From: Sphingomonas phyllosphaerae
GTDB lineage: Bacteria; Pseudomonadota; Alphaproteobacteria; Sphingomonadales; Sphingomonadaceae
Reading direction: 5' to 3'
Assembly: GCF_029623345.1 (NCBI RefSeq)
Contig: NZ_JAPYKH010000012.1
Location: 1 to 64,000, forward strand
DNA length: 64,000 nt
Shown here: in pieces, positions 25,880 through 35,323 of the stretch
Numbering within the stretch: the stretch's first letter is position 1
Layout: the number at the start of each line of letters is the position of its first letter
Notes under the pieces: model-generated
Told to the model about the DNA's origin: nothing
The model's input: the letters and a program-made list of their open reading frames with translations, nothing else
Database searches by the model: none
Translations under genes and position numbers: made by a program

Positions 25880-27154
25880 TCAGGCCGCCGCGATCGCCCC
25901 CACCTGCTGACCCGCGGCGGCGAACATCGCGATCACACGTTCGATCTGCTCCGCGCTATGCTCGGCGCAGATCGAGCAGCGCAGCAGGAAGGTGCCCGCA
26001 GGCGTCGCCGGCGGTCGCGCGACGTTGACGTACAGCCCGGCCTCAAGCAGGCCCTGCCACATCGCCACCGCCTGCTCCTGATCCTCCAGGATCACCGCGA
26101 CGATCGCCGAATCAGGCGCCTCGGTGCCGAGCCGGAAGCCCAGCGTCTTCAGGCCGCCGTGCAGTCGCCGCGCATTGTCCCATAGCCGCGCGCGCTTGTC
26201 GTGCGCGTGCATCAGCTTGCGCACGGAGGTGGCGGCGGTTGCTACCACCGAGGGGGGCAGCGAGGCAGTGAAGATATAAGGCCGGCACGACAGGCGCAGC
26301 GCCTCGAACTTGGGATGGTTCGAGATGCAGAAGCCGCCGACGGTGCCGACCGACTTGGAGAAGGTGCCGATCACGAAATCGACGTCGTCGCCGAGCGCGA
26401 GGCCCAGCTCCTCGTACACGCCGCGGCCGTGTTCGCCGAAGAAGCCCATGGAGTGCGCCTCGTCGACCAGCACCATGCAGCCGTGCTTCCTCGCCACCGC
26501 GACCATCTCGCGCAGCGGCGCGATGTCACCCAGCATCGAATAGACGCCCTCGAGCACCACCAGCTTCCCCGGCGCCGCGGGCAGGCGGCCGAGGCGCTTG
26601 TCGAGATCCTCGACCGAATTGTGGCGGAAGCGGACGATCTCGGCGTCGCCCATCTTGCAGCCGTCGTAGATCGAGGCGTGGCTGTCGGCGTCGAGGATGA
26701 CATATTCGCCACGCCCCGCGATCGTCGAGATCACGCCAAGATTGGCCTGATAACCGGTCGAGAAGACCATGGCGTGCTCGGCGTCGTAGAACTCGCGCAG
26801 CGCGTCCTCGGCGTCGACATGGTCGCGGAAGGTGCCGTTGAGCATGCGGCTGCCGTTGGTGCCGCTGCCGAACTGCTCCAGCGCGCGCTTGCCCGCCGCG
26901 ATCACGTCGGGGTCGAACGTCATGCCCATGTAATTGTAGGTGCCGAGCAGGATCGTCTCCTGCCCGCGGATCACCGCGGTGGTGGGCGAGCGCACCTCTT
27001 CCATGACGATGCCGAAGGGATCGCGAACGCCCGAAGACATCAGCTTGTCGCGCTCGGCGATCAGCGGATCGAACTTGGCGAACAGATCGTGCGCGGTGGG
27101 TGCGGGCGCGACGGTTTCGGGCAATGCCTCGGGCTGGAGGCCGGTCTCGGTCAT
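25880..27154 (-). CDS. spt: Serine palmitoyltransferase
   Basis: 424 residues, like the well-studied Sphingomonas paucimobilis enzyme. It is a PLP-dependent alpha-oxoamine synthase that condenses serine with a palmitoyl thioester to 3-ketosphinganine, the first step of sphingolipid synthesis. Internal-aldimine Lys267 lies in GTFSKSVGTVGGF. His159 (DADSHAS) stacks on PLP and Asp231 is in VLVDEAHS. It follows an ACP gene by 5 bases, and the ketoreductase candidate precedes that, so this is a dedicated cluster. Confidence 0.95.
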   Translation of the reverse strand: MTETGLQPEALPETVAPAPTAHDLFAKFDPLIAERDKLMSSGVRDPFGIVMEEVRSPTTAVIRGQETILLGTYNYMGMTFDPDVIAAGKRALEQFGSGTNGSRMLNGTFRDHVDAEDALREFYDAEHAMVFSTGYQANLGVISTIAGRGEYVILDADSHASIYDGCKMGDAEIVRFRHNSVEDLDKRLGRLPAAPGKLVVLEGVYSMLGDIAPLREMVAVARKHGCMVLVDEAHSMGFFGEHGRGVYEELGLALGDDVDFVIGTFSKSVGTVGGFCISNHPKFEALRLSCRPYIFTASLPPSVVATAATSVRKLMHAHDKRARLWDNARRLHGGLKTLGFRLGTEAPDSAIVAVILEDQEQAVAMWQGLLEAGLYVNVARPPATPAGTFLLRCSICAEHSAEQIERVIAMFAAAGQQVGAIAAA

Positions 27155-27159
27155 CGCGA

Positions 27160-27402
27160 TCAGCCCCGCAGCTTCTCGACCGCGTCAGCGAGCTGCCCGA
27201 CGGTCTCGATCTCGGCCTGCATGTTCATCGTGATAATGATGTCGAACTCGTCCTCGATCGCGGCGACGAAGTCCATCACGGTGAGCGAGTCCCACTCCAG
27301 ATCGCCCTGGAAGGTGGTCGCCTCGGTGATCCCGATGCCCTTCTTGTTGAAGGGTTCGATCTGCGTGCGGAGCGTGTCGAGGATCGTGCTGCGGTCGGTC
27401 AT
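27160..27402 (-). CDS. Acyl carrier protein dedicated to sphingolipid synthesis
   Basis: 80 residues from ATG 27402. The phosphopantetheine serine is Ser39 in LEWDSLTVMD, a variant of the usual DSL site. The protein is acidic overall, though its N-terminal part is more mixed than in the housekeeping ACP. It lies 5 bases before spt and is expected to present the acyl chain to serine palmitoyltransferase, as proposed for the homologous ACP next to spt in Sphingomonas and Caulobacter. Confidence 0.9.
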   Translation of the reverse strand: MTDRSTILDTLRTQIEPFNKKGIGITEATTFQGDLEWDSLTVMDFVAAIEDEFDIIITMNMQAEIETVGQLADAVEKLRG

Positions 27403-27445
27403 GGGCTCGGCTGTGGCCTTGAAATGCGGCGGATGTCGGGCCGCG

Positions 27446-28351
27446 CTATAGCAGGCCCTGGGCACGATACCATCGCGCCGTGGCGGCCAGCCCGTCCGCC
27501 GCGCCGATCCGCGCCTGCCACAGCTCCCACGGAGGTGCCTTGGCGGGATCGGCGGTCCAGTCGGGGTGGACCATATAGGCGACGCGGTCGGCGGTGAGCT
27601 TGGCCCTCACGCCGCGGACCAGCGCGTCGCCGCGCGCGGCGAGCCGGAGCAGCGCGGCGGGCAGCGGCAGCGGCAGCGCGCGGCGGCCGACCGCGGCGGC
27701 GATCGCGCGCGCGAAATCGGTGTAGCGCAGCGCGCCGTCGGGACTGGCGGGCTCGTAGATGGCGTGCGCGCCCGCGCCCGGCTGCTCGGCAAGCGTCAGC
27801 AGCAGTCGCGCGAGGTCGTCGACGTGGATGATCGAGAGCCGCCCGTTTGGCGGCAGCGGCACCACGCCGCGACGGGCGGCGCGAAAGAGGTCACGCTGCT
27901 CCATGTCGCCGGGGCCATAGACGCCGGGCGGCCGGACGATCGTCCAGTCTAGCCCGCTGGCGGCGACTTCGGCCTCGGCGCCGGCCTTGGACCAGCCATA
28001 GTTCGAGAGCGTCGGCTCGCGCGCGGCGAGCGAGGAAACGTGGACGAAGCGGGCGACACCCCAGACCTTGGCGGCCTCCACGACGGCACGGGTGCCCTCA
28101 ACGTTCGCGGCGGCGAAACCGGCGCGATCGGGCGCGTTCACCGCCCCGGCGACATGGACCACCGCGTCCGCGGTCGAGACCAGCGCCGAGAGCGCCGCCG
28201 CCTCGTCGAGCGCGCCGGCCACCCAGGTCACGCCCTCGCGCTCCGGCTGTGTCCGCCGCGCCAGCGCGCGTACCTGGTGCCCCGCGGCGAGCGCCTGCTC
28301 CAACAGCGCCCCCCCGACGAAGCCGGTCGCCCCGGTAAGCGCCAGGATCAC
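27446..28351 (-). CDS. cerR: NAD(P)-dependent epimerase-like reductase, candidate 3-ketosphinganine/ceramide reductase
   Basis: 301 residues. Extended SDR fold: nucleotide-binding GATGFVGG at 7-14, VVHVAGAVN, and the catalytic YGWSK (Tyr and Lys). In Caulobacter, CerR is an NDUFA9-like epimerase encoded in the spt/acp cluster that reduces the keto group. Here it lies 43 bases before acp-spt, supporting the same role. Its start overlaps the proB stop by 4 bases. The exact substrate (3-ketosphinganine or ketoceramide) is not decided by sequence. Confidence 0.8.
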   Translation of the reverse strand: MILALTGATGFVGGALLEQALAAGHQVRALARRTQPEREGVTWVAGALDEAAALSALVSTADAVVHVAGAVNAPDRAGFAAANVEGTRAVVEAAKVWGVARFVHVSSLAAREPTLSNYGWSKAGAEAEVAASGLDWTIVRPPGVYGPGDMEQRDLFRAARRGVVPLPPNGRLSIIHVDDLARLLLTLAEQPGAGAHAIYEPASPDGALRYTDFARAIAAAVGRRALPLPLPAALLRLAARGDALVRGVRAKLTADRVAYMVHPDWTADPAKAPPWELWQARIGAADGLAATARWYRAQGLL

Positions 28352-29451
28352 AGCAGCGCCATGTGGTTGCGGTGTACCAGCGCGGCGCGCGGGGCGTAGC
28401 CGAGGATCGCCGCCTGCTCGTCGCTGCGCCGACCGAGCAGCCGCGTTGCCTCGCTCGCGTCATATTCGGCGAGGCCGCGCGCGATCGTCCCCGCGGGTCC
28501 CTCGATGGTGACGAGATCGCCGCGCGCGAACTCTCCTTCCACCCGCGTAACGCCGGCGGCGAGCAGGCTGCGGCCCTCGCTCAGCGCGCGCACGGCGCCG
28601 GCGTCGACGTGGAGCGCGCCGCGCGCGGTCAGCCCGCCGGCGAGCCAGGCTTTGCGCGCGGGTGCGGCGCGCTCGGCAACGAAGAGCGTGTGGCGCGCCG
28701 CGGCCGACAGCGGCGAGTCGGCGCGGCCCGAGGCGATCGCGAGCGCCGCGCCCGCGGCATTGGCGATCCGCGCCGCGGCGATCTTCGAGACCATCCCGCC
28801 CGAGCCCATGCCCGAGGCCGAGCCGCGATCCGCCATCGCCTCGATCGCGGCATCGATCCGCTCGACCCGCGCGATGTGCTGCGCGCCGGGCAGCGCGGGG
28901 TTGCGGTCGTACAAGCCATCGACGTCGGACAGCAGCACCACGCCTTGCGCACCCGCCGCCTGCGCGACGCGCGCGGCGAGCCGGTCGTTGTCGCCGAAGC
29001 GGATCTCCTCGGTGGCAACCGAGTCGTTCTCGTTGATCACGGGCACGACGCCGAGCTGGAGCAAGCGGTTGAGCGTCGCGGCGGCGTTGAGGTAGCGGCG
29101 CCGCTCCTCCAGGTCGCCGAGCGTCACCAGCATCTGCGCCGCAGTCAGCCCGCGCGCGCCCAGCACCGCGGCCCACACGCCGGCGAGCGCGATCTGCCCG
29201 GTGGCGGCGGCGGCCTGCGCGTCCTCCAGGCTGGCGCGTCCGCCCTTGGCGAGCCCGAGCCGGCGTGCACCGAGCGCGATCGCGCCTGACGAGACCACCG
29301 CCACCTGCTGTCCCGCCGCGACGCGCTCGGCGATGGCGACGGCGATCGTCTCGAGCCAGGCGCGGCGCACCCCGCCGACGTCGTCGACGAGCAGCGCCGA
29401 GCCGATCTTGACGATCAGGCGCGGGCAGGTGGCGGGCGGGAACAGCGACAT
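28348..29451 (-). CDS. proB: Glutamate 5-kinase
   Basis: 367 residues from ATG 29451. It phosphorylates glutamate as the first step of proline synthesis. The amino-acid-kinase domain carries LIVKIGSALLVDD and VVSSGAIALGARRLG, GVVPVINENDSV and FGDNDRLAARVA. A C-terminal PUA domain follows (about 280-367). proA is not adjacent. Instead the gene leads straight into the ceramide genes with a 4-base overlap to cerR. Confidence 0.95.
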   Translation of the reverse strand: MSLFPPATCPRLIVKIGSALLVDDVGGVRRAWLETIAVAIAERVAAGQQVAVVSSGAIALGARRLGLAKGGRASLEDAQAAAATGQIALAGVWAAVLGARGLTAAQMLVTLGDLEERRRYLNAAATLNRLLQLGVVPVINENDSVATEEIRFGDNDRLAARVAQAAGAQGVVLLSDVDGLYDRNPALPGAQHIARVERIDAAIEAMADRGSASGMGSGGMVSKIAAARIANAAGAALAIASGRADSPLSAAARHTLFVAERAAPARKAWLAGGLTARGALHVDAGAVRALSEGRSLLAAGVTRVEGEFARGDLVTIEGPAGTIARGLAEYDASEATRLLGRRSDEQAAILGYAPRAALVHRNHMALL

Positions 29452-29486
29452 GGCGCGGCGAGCGGTAGCGCGCGCGTGCGCCGGGC

Positions 29487-30049
29487 TCAATCGCGCGCGA
29501 AGATCTCGGGGTGGGGAAGGGTGAGGTTGAGCGCGGGCAGCGCGAGGTCGGCGGGCGCGTCGTGCGCGACGTCGCTCCACGCGCGCGGCCCGGTGCGCTG
29601 GAGCACGCGCCGGCGCTCGGCCGCGATGTCGACGAACACGATCGTGTCGACGCTCGGCAAGGCTCTGTACTCCTCCAGCTTGACGGTGAGATCGGTGCGC
29701 GCGGTGCTGCCGGAGAGCACCTCGAACAGAACGCGCGGGTCGGTGAAGGCGCGTTCGTTGTCGTAGGCTTGGCCACTTTTGCCGGGGAAGATCGCGACAT
29801 CCGGCCGGCGTACCGAAAGGTCGCCGGTGCGCGTTGCCAGCTGCGAGGAACAGGCCGTAAAGCCCGAACCGCGTAGGCTGGTCGCGAGATGGGTCAGGAC
29901 GTTTCCCGCCACCTCGACGTGGCGCTTGGTCGCGCCGGTGATGATCCGGATGACGCCGCGGCCAGTTCCGTCTTTTCCTCGCCGAATTCGATCGCGAGGA
30001 AGCGCTCGGCGGTGAGCGAGGCGTAGATCGGCATGATGCGCGGGGACAT
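29487..30049 (-). pseudogene. Uma2 (DUF820) family nuclease-like gene broken by a frameshift
   Basis: The N-terminal part starts at ATG 30049 or 30034 and reads ASLTAERFLAIEFGEEKTEL. It then leaves frame at about 29952-29966, where one base appears to be missing. The continuation in another frame reads GVIRIITGATKRHVEVAGN, then RRPDVAIFPG, VLFEVLSGST and RTDLTVKLEEYRALPSVDTI, the Uma2 catalytic core, to the stop at 29487. Uma2 proteins are PD-(D/E)XK-fold and common in mobile or accessory DNA. The shift could also be a sequencing error. Confidence 0.75.
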
Positions 30050-30179
30050 ACCTTCCCCATCATAGCGGCATAAACGCGGCGCGTTATCCTCACGAACAAT
30101 CGACCCACCACTGCCGTCATCCCGGGCTTAATTCGGGATGACGGCAGGGAGGCGGACGATGACCGCTAACGTTCCAGCC

Positions 30180-31259
<1,080 letters not shown>

Positions 31260-31465
31260 CTAAAGCGACAGTCGCGTGGCAGCGGCGCGGTGGCGGCGAC
31301 TCGTCCAGGCTGAGCCGTACTCCGGCGAACGCCGGAGCCCGGTGCCGCCAAGAAGGTGCTCGCGGCGCCGGGCGCCGGCGTGCGCAGGAGCACGGCGGGG
31401 TTCAAACGAGCGGCGTCCTGCCGTACGAGCGGACCGCGGCGCGCGAGGCGCCGGTGGAGCGAGTA

Positions 31466-31909
31466 TTGGTCGACAGCAGCTGGAACCTCGGCGGAGCAGC
31501 GGGCGGACGCCGCGACGCCGCCACCCGCGCCGACGAGCGCGCGGGGTCGAGCGAGGCGCGCGCGGCCGAGCGGGCGGAAGCGATGTCGGCGCGGCTCGAG
31601 TCGCGCGCTGCCACGCGCGCGGCGCAGGCGCAGGAGCGCGAGGCGGCGCGCCGCACGCGCTCCGACGCCGCGGCGGCGCTGGCCGAGCGCGACCCGCATC
31701 GCGCCGCGGCCGAGCGCAAGCGCGGTTCGGGGCGGCGCGACGTGGTGCGGCAGGACCGCGACGTCAGCGGCTATGCCACGCTGGTCGACGGCGAGCGGAT
31801 TCGCACGCTCGCGGCGCGCGGTGCGAGCGTCGCCGGTCTGGCCGCCGTGTTCGGCCTGAGTGAGGACGAGATCGCGCGCGTGCTCGTCGCGAACACGGAG
31901 GTGGCGTGA
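31466..31909 (+). CDS. Unrecognised Arg/Ala-rich protein with a C-terminal helix-turn-helix-like end
   Basis: 147 residues from TTG 31466, preceded by GGTGGAGCG. The frame extends upstream into repeat sequence, which argues for this start. A short N-terminus (LVDSSWNLGGAAGGRRD) leads to a highly charged Ala/Arg/Glu-rich helix, likely a coiled coil. A C-terminal GASVAGLAAVFGLSEDEIAR segment (about 115-140) then looks like a helix-turn-helix. Its stop overlaps the next start by one base (TGATG). I do not recognise the family. DNA binding is inference. Confidence 0.6.
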   Translation: MVDSSWNLGGAAGGRRDAATRADERAGSSEARAAERAEAMSARLESRAATRAAQAQEREAARRTRSDAAAALAERDPHRAAAERKRGSGRRDVVRQDRDVSGYATLVDGERIRTLAARGASVAGLAAVFGLSEDEIARVLVANTEVA

Positions 31910-32259
31910 TGGCGGCGGCGTGGGACGGCGCGGCGGTGCGCACCTGGCTCGAGCGCCGAGTCGCGGCGGCACGCGCCGACCAGGTCACCGCCGAGCGCCA
32001 CGGCCGCGTTGGCCATGACGATTGCGACCAGGCCGCGGCCGAGGAGATGGTGTGCGCAGCGCTGCTGCGCGGCGCGGCGAGCGACACCCAGGACTCGCTG
32101 ACCGCCGCGCTCAAGGCACTGCAGGACAAGGACGAGTTCATCTGGCGCGGCGTCTACGACGATCGCAAGTTCGACCGTCACGCGCGCGGGCAGATCCGCA
32201 AGCTGATGAGGATGGCGAAGGCCAACACGGGGTTCGAGCGGCTCGGTCATTATCAATAA
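31909..32259 (+). CDS. Unrecognised protein translationally coupled to the HTH-like gene
   Basis: 116 residues from ATG 31909. It is mainly helical: WLERRVAAARADQVTAERHG, then HDDCDQAAAEEMVCAALLRG and LTAALKALQDKDEFIWRGVY. It ends DDRKFDRHARGQIRKLMRMA and a short tail. No membrane segment or signal peptide. The one-base overlap with the gene before suggests fixed stoichiometry. A hairpin follows. No recognised family; possibilities include a phage-derived or regulatory pair. Confidence 0.6.
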   Translation: MAAAWDGAAVRTWLERRVAAARADQVTAERHGRVGHDDCDQAAAEEMVCAALLRGAASDTQDSLTAALKALQDKDEFIWRGVYDDRKFDRHARGQIRKLMRMAKANTGFERLGHYQ

Positions 32260-32281
32260 GGTGGCCGCCACCATAAGACTA

Positions 32282-32311
32282 CGGGTCCGGCACCCGAAGG
32301 TACCGGACCCG
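32282..32311 (+). terminator. Hairpin after the two-gene unit
   Basis: CGGGTCCGG (32282-32290) and CCGGACCCG (32303-32311) form a 9-bp stem with a 12-base loop. There is no T-run, so terminator function is uncertain. It lies between convergent genes. Confidence 0.5.
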
Positions 32312-32396
32312 CGCCCTCCTACTCTACGCGAGGGAACTCGTGGCGGTCTGGACGGCGAGGCCGCTCGGCCACGCCCGCCCCAATAACCGCAAGAAG

Positions 32397-32762
32397 TTAA
32401 CGGCAGTACCGCGGGTTGTTCGACTTCTCGATCGCATTGCCCGCGACCGCGCCGCCGACGCCACCCAGCACCGTGCCCAGCGTGCGGTCACCGCGCGAGT
32501 CGATCACCCGACCGAGCAGTCCGCCCGCAATCGCACCGACCACCGTCCCGGTGGTGCCGCCCGAGCAGCGCTGGTTGTAATTGTACCGACGCGAGTCACC
32601 GCGGCGGTCATAGTCGCGGTAGCTGCTGCGTTCGTAACGATTGTCCCGATAGTCGCGATCATAACGGCTGCCATAGTAACGCTGTGCATCGGCGGCAGTT
32701 GGCGCGATCGCGGCGGTACCCATCGCGAGCGCGGCGCCAGCCAGAGCGAGATTCTTGAACAT
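32397..32762 (-). CDS. Glycine-zipper 2TM-domain envelope protein
   Basis: 121 residues. Signal peptide to about 26 (PTAADAQ), an Arg/Tyr/Asp-rich low-complexity segment, then GTVVGAIAGGLLGRVIDSRG and TLGTVLGGVGGAVAGNAIE, two Gly-zipper membrane-interacting helices, and a C-terminal PRYCR. Such small SlyB/YmgG-like proteins sit in the envelope and often respond to stress; their mechanism is unclear. Confidence 0.85.
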   Translation of the reverse strand: MFKNLALAGAALAMGTAAIAPTAADAQRYYGSRYDRDYRDNRYERSSYRDYDRRGDSRRYNYNQRCSGGTTGTVVGAIAGGLLGRVIDSRGDRTLGTVLGGVGGAVAGNAIEKSNNPRYCR

Positions 32763-32912
32763 CTGTCATCTCCCGTTTGCTTGTTCCGGTCGGCGGGGCT
32801 CCCCGTCGATGATGTGGTTATGCTCGAGTCGCATTGAGCCGACCCTGAATGCGTCCGTTATCGAAGGTTCATCCTCCTTTCCCCGGCGGCGTGCGTCCCG
32901 TAGAGCGCCGCG

Positions 32913-33878
32913 ATGCGCTGGTTTCTCTCCCTGCTGGCGGTGCTGCTGCTGGTGCCGGGCTGGGCCGGCGAGGCGCGGCTGCCGCTGATCGCGCCCGGCG
33001 CCACGCTGCGCGCCCGGGCGATCGTCCCCGCCGGCGGGTTACCGCGCCGAGTCGGTCTCTTGGCACCGATCGGGGCACTGTCGCTCGAGTCGGACGATCG
33101 CGATTTCGGCGGCTTCTCCGCTCTGGCGCTGCGCGGCGACGAGGCGGTGTTGCTCAGCGATGGCGGCCAGTTCCTGCGCCTCAGCATCGCCGGTCGCCGG
33201 ATCGAGCGGCGCGCGATCATCTCGCTCCGCGACGGGCCCGGCACCGGTTGGATGAAGCTCGACCGCGATACCGAGTCGCTGGTGCTCGATCGAGCCACCG
33301 CGGTCGCCTGGGTGGGATACGAGCGAGTCAATGCGATCTGGCGCTACGCCCCCGACCTCGAGCATGCCACCGCGACCGTGGCGCCGACAGCGATGCGGCA
33401 CTGGGGGGACAATACCGGTCCCGAGTCGCTCGTCCGGCTGAACGACGGTCGCTTCCTCGTGATCCAGGAGGGCTGGCGCAACATGCGCGAGCCGCGCGGC
33501 GCGCTGCTGTTCGACGGTGATCCCACCGCGCCCGGCGCCGTCGGTGCGGCGCTGCGTTATCAACCCCCCGCGGGCTTCGCGCCGAGCGACGCGACGGTGC
33601 TGCCGAACGGCGACCTGCTTGTGCTCAACCGGCGGTGGCACTTCCCGCCGCTGCGATTCGACTCGGTGCTGGTGCGGATCGCGCGGGAGTCGATCCGGCC
33701 GGGCGCGCTGCTCAGCGGACCCGTAGTGGCCGATATCAGCGCAGTGATGGCGCACGAGAATGCGGAAGGGATCGCCGCCACGGTCGAGCAAGGCGTGACG
33801 ATGCTGTGGCTGGTGACCGACAACGACACCAATCGCTGGCGCCCGACCGTGCTCGCCAAGTTCCGCTGGCTCGGCTGA
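32913..33878 (+). CDS. Secreted esterase-like activity of phytase family protein
   Basis: 321 residues. Signal peptide to about residue 20 (VPGWAGEA), then a beta-propeller-like domain with the family landmarks SLESDDRDFGGFSALAL, LSDGGQFLRL, NTGPESLVRLNDGRFLVIQE and AHENAEGIAATVEQG. It resembles the phytase-like esterase domain family (PF13449 type), periplasmic, with substrate unknown. It stands alone, with a bidirectional hairpin between it and rpmB. Confidence 0.85.
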   Translation: MRWFLSLLAVLLLVPGWAGEARLPLIAPGATLRARAIVPAGGLPRRVGLLAPIGALSLESDDRDFGGFSALALRGDEAVLLSDGGQFLRLSIAGRRIERRAIISLRDGPGTGWMKLDRDTESLVLDRATAVAWVGYERVNAIWRYAPDLEHATATVAPTAMRHWGDNTGPESLVRLNDGRFLVIQEGWRNMREPRGALLFDGDPTAPGAVGAALRYQPPAGFAPSDATVLPNGDLLVLNRRWHFPPLRFDSVLVRIARESIRPGALLSGPVVADISAVMAHENAEGIAATVEQGVTMLWLVTDNDTNRWRPTVLAKFRWLG

Positions 33879-33892
33879 GCCGCGCACGCGAA

Positions 33893-33923
33893 GCGGCCCG
33901 CCGTCACGGGTACGGCGGGCCGC
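33893..33923. terminator. Bidirectional terminator hairpin between convergent genes
   Basis: GCGGCCCGCCGT (33893-33904) and ACGGCGGGCCGC (33912-33923) form a perfect 12-bp stem with a 7-base loop. It serves both the esterase-like gene and rpmB. Confidence 0.8.
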
Positions 33924-33947
33924 GATCGATCGGACCGGAGAAGCGGA

Positions 33948-34244
33948 TTAGGCCGCGACGGCGGCGGCGAGCTTCTTCACGACATCGCGCTTGAGGCGGC
34001 GCGCCTTGAGCGACAACTTGTCGTCCGAGGTCTTGACCAGCCAATTGTCCAGCCCGCCGTTGTGCTCGACCGAGCGCAGCCCGTGGGTCGAGACGCGCAG
34101 CGACACCGAACGCTCCAGCGCGTCCGACAGCAGCGTGACGTTCTGCAGGTTAGGCAGGAACGTGCGCTTGGTCTTGTTGTTGGCGTGGGAGACGTTGTGT
34201 CCCACCTGCCGGCCCTTGCCGGTCAGCTCGCAGATGCGCGACAT
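33948..34244 (-). CDS. rpmB: 50S ribosomal protein L28
   Basis: 98 residues beginning [11 protein letters not shown], followed by [19 protein letters not shown], the standard L28 opening, with a basic C-terminal half. It has the alphaproteobacterial length with a C-terminal extension. No zinc-type CxxC pairs. It is monocistronic; rpmG is not adjacent. Confidence 0.97.
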   Translation of the reverse strand: MSRICELTGKGRQVGHNVSHANNKTKRTFLPNLQNVTLLSDALERSVSLRVSTHGLRSVEHNGGLDNWLVKTSDDKLSLKARRLKRDVVKKLAAAVAA

Positions 34245-34344
34245 GTGATCGATCCTGAATATCGGTTGCCCGGAAAGTGGGGCGCGATAGCCCGCGGCGG
34301 CCGATCGGTCAAGCGATCACGCGATCGGCCATCCCGGGCCAGCG

Positions 34345-34369
34345 GCAACCTCGCTCCCGACGGAGCGTT
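34345..34369 (+). promoter_or_regulatory. Variant EcfG-type promoter candidate
   Basis: GCAAC, 16 bases, CGTT: one mismatch (GGAAC to GCAAC) from the EcfG consensus, 51 bases before the small membrane protein gene at 34420. Confidence 0.3.
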
Positions 34370-34419
34370 GTAGCGGCAAGAACGTTGTTGCGGTAACGTA
34401 CCGACCGGGAGGATATTAC

Positions 34420-34647
34420 ATGCGCATGTTGCTCGCTCTGGTGGGGATCGCGGCCCTGGTGCTGCTCGCCGCGATGATGCTGGGTTTCGTCAAGTTCGAT
34501 CAGACGCAGACCGCGCAGCTGCCGCGGCTTGAGGGTGGGCAGGCACCCAAGTTCGAGGCGGACGTCGCCAAGGTCAGCGTCGGAACCGAGAACAAGACGG
34601 TCGAGGTGCCCAAGGTCGACATCCAGAAGCCCGGCGAACAGCATTGA
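34420..34647 (+). CDS. Small single-pass membrane protein
   Basis: 75 residues from ATG 34420, with GGGAGGA upstream. One N-terminal membrane segment (MLLALVGIAALVLLAAMMLG) is followed by a periplasmic tail rich in charged residues: KFEADVAKVSVGTENKTVEV and PKVDIQKPGEQH. Family not recognised. A variant EcfG-type promoter sits upstream, so it might belong to the stress regulon. Confidence 0.7.
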   Translation: MRMLLALVGIAALVLLAAMMLGFVKFDQTQTAQLPRLEGGQAPKFEADVAKVSVGTENKTVEVPKVDIQKPGEQH

Positions 34648-34710
34648 GGTTTAGCGGCGTCAGGCCGCTCGGGCTGGCGGAGGTGCGCGCAGCACGCTAG
34701 GCGCGCCGGC

Positions 34711-35166
34711 ATGTTTCCGCTGCCCCCCGCTATGCGTCAGGCGCTCGATGCCGCGCGCGACGCCGCGGCGCACGGCGAGGTGCCGGTGGGTGCGGTGGTG
34801 GTGCGCGGCGACCAGGTCGTCGCCGTGGCGGCCAACGCGCCGCGCGCTTTGTGCGACCCCACGGCCCACGCCGAGATGCTCGCGATCCGCGCTGCCGCGC
34901 GCGCGCTCGGCCGCGAGCGGCTGGAGGATTGCGACTTGTGGGTGACGCTCGAGCCCTGCGCCATGTGCGCCGGTGCGATCGCGCATGCGCGTATCGCGCG
35001 GCTCTATTATGGCGCGGATGACGCCAAGGGCGGCGCGGTGGAGCACGGGGCGCGCTTCTTCGCGCAGCCGACCTGTCACCATCGCCCGGAGGTCTACACG
35101 GGTATCGGCGCGGGTGAGTCGGCGGCACTGCTCCGCGGCTTCTTCTCGGCGCGGCGCGCGGGCTGA
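34711..35166 (+). CDS. tadA: tRNA adenosine(34) deaminase TadA
   Basis: 151 residues. A zinc deaminase that converts A34 to inosine in tRNA-Arg(ACG). The site is HAE (His53, Glu55) with PCAMC (Cys83, Cys86) coordinating zinc, plus the EVPVGAVVV family block near the N-terminus. Cytoplasmic and essential in most bacteria. Confidence 0.95.
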   Translation: MFPLPPAMRQALDAARDAAAHGEVPVGAVVVRGDQVVAVAANAPRALCDPTAHAEMLAIRAAARALGRERLEDCDLWVTLEPCAMCAGAIAHARIARLYYGADDAKGGAVEHGARFFAQPTCHHRPEVYTGIGAGESAALLRGFFSARRAG

Positions 35167-35260
35167 GCGATCGGGCGTGGACCGCCCAAGCGCGCTCGCC
35201 ACCTAGACGTCCGATGAATGCCACATTCCGGCACGGTTCACCGCGACTCGGCTAACTACC

Positions 35261-35286
35261 GCAACAGGCTCGCATCACTCTGCGTT
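35261..35286 (+). promoter_or_regulatory. Variant EcfG-type promoter candidate
   Basis: GCAAC, 17 bases, CGTT, 37 bases before the start of the Tyr-rich glycine-zipper gene. One mismatch from GGAAC-N16/17-CGTT, the same variant as at 34345. Confidence 0.3.
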
Positions 35287-35323
35287 GGACCCATCATGCG
35301 AACCGAGTTGAGGAGGTCTTGAG

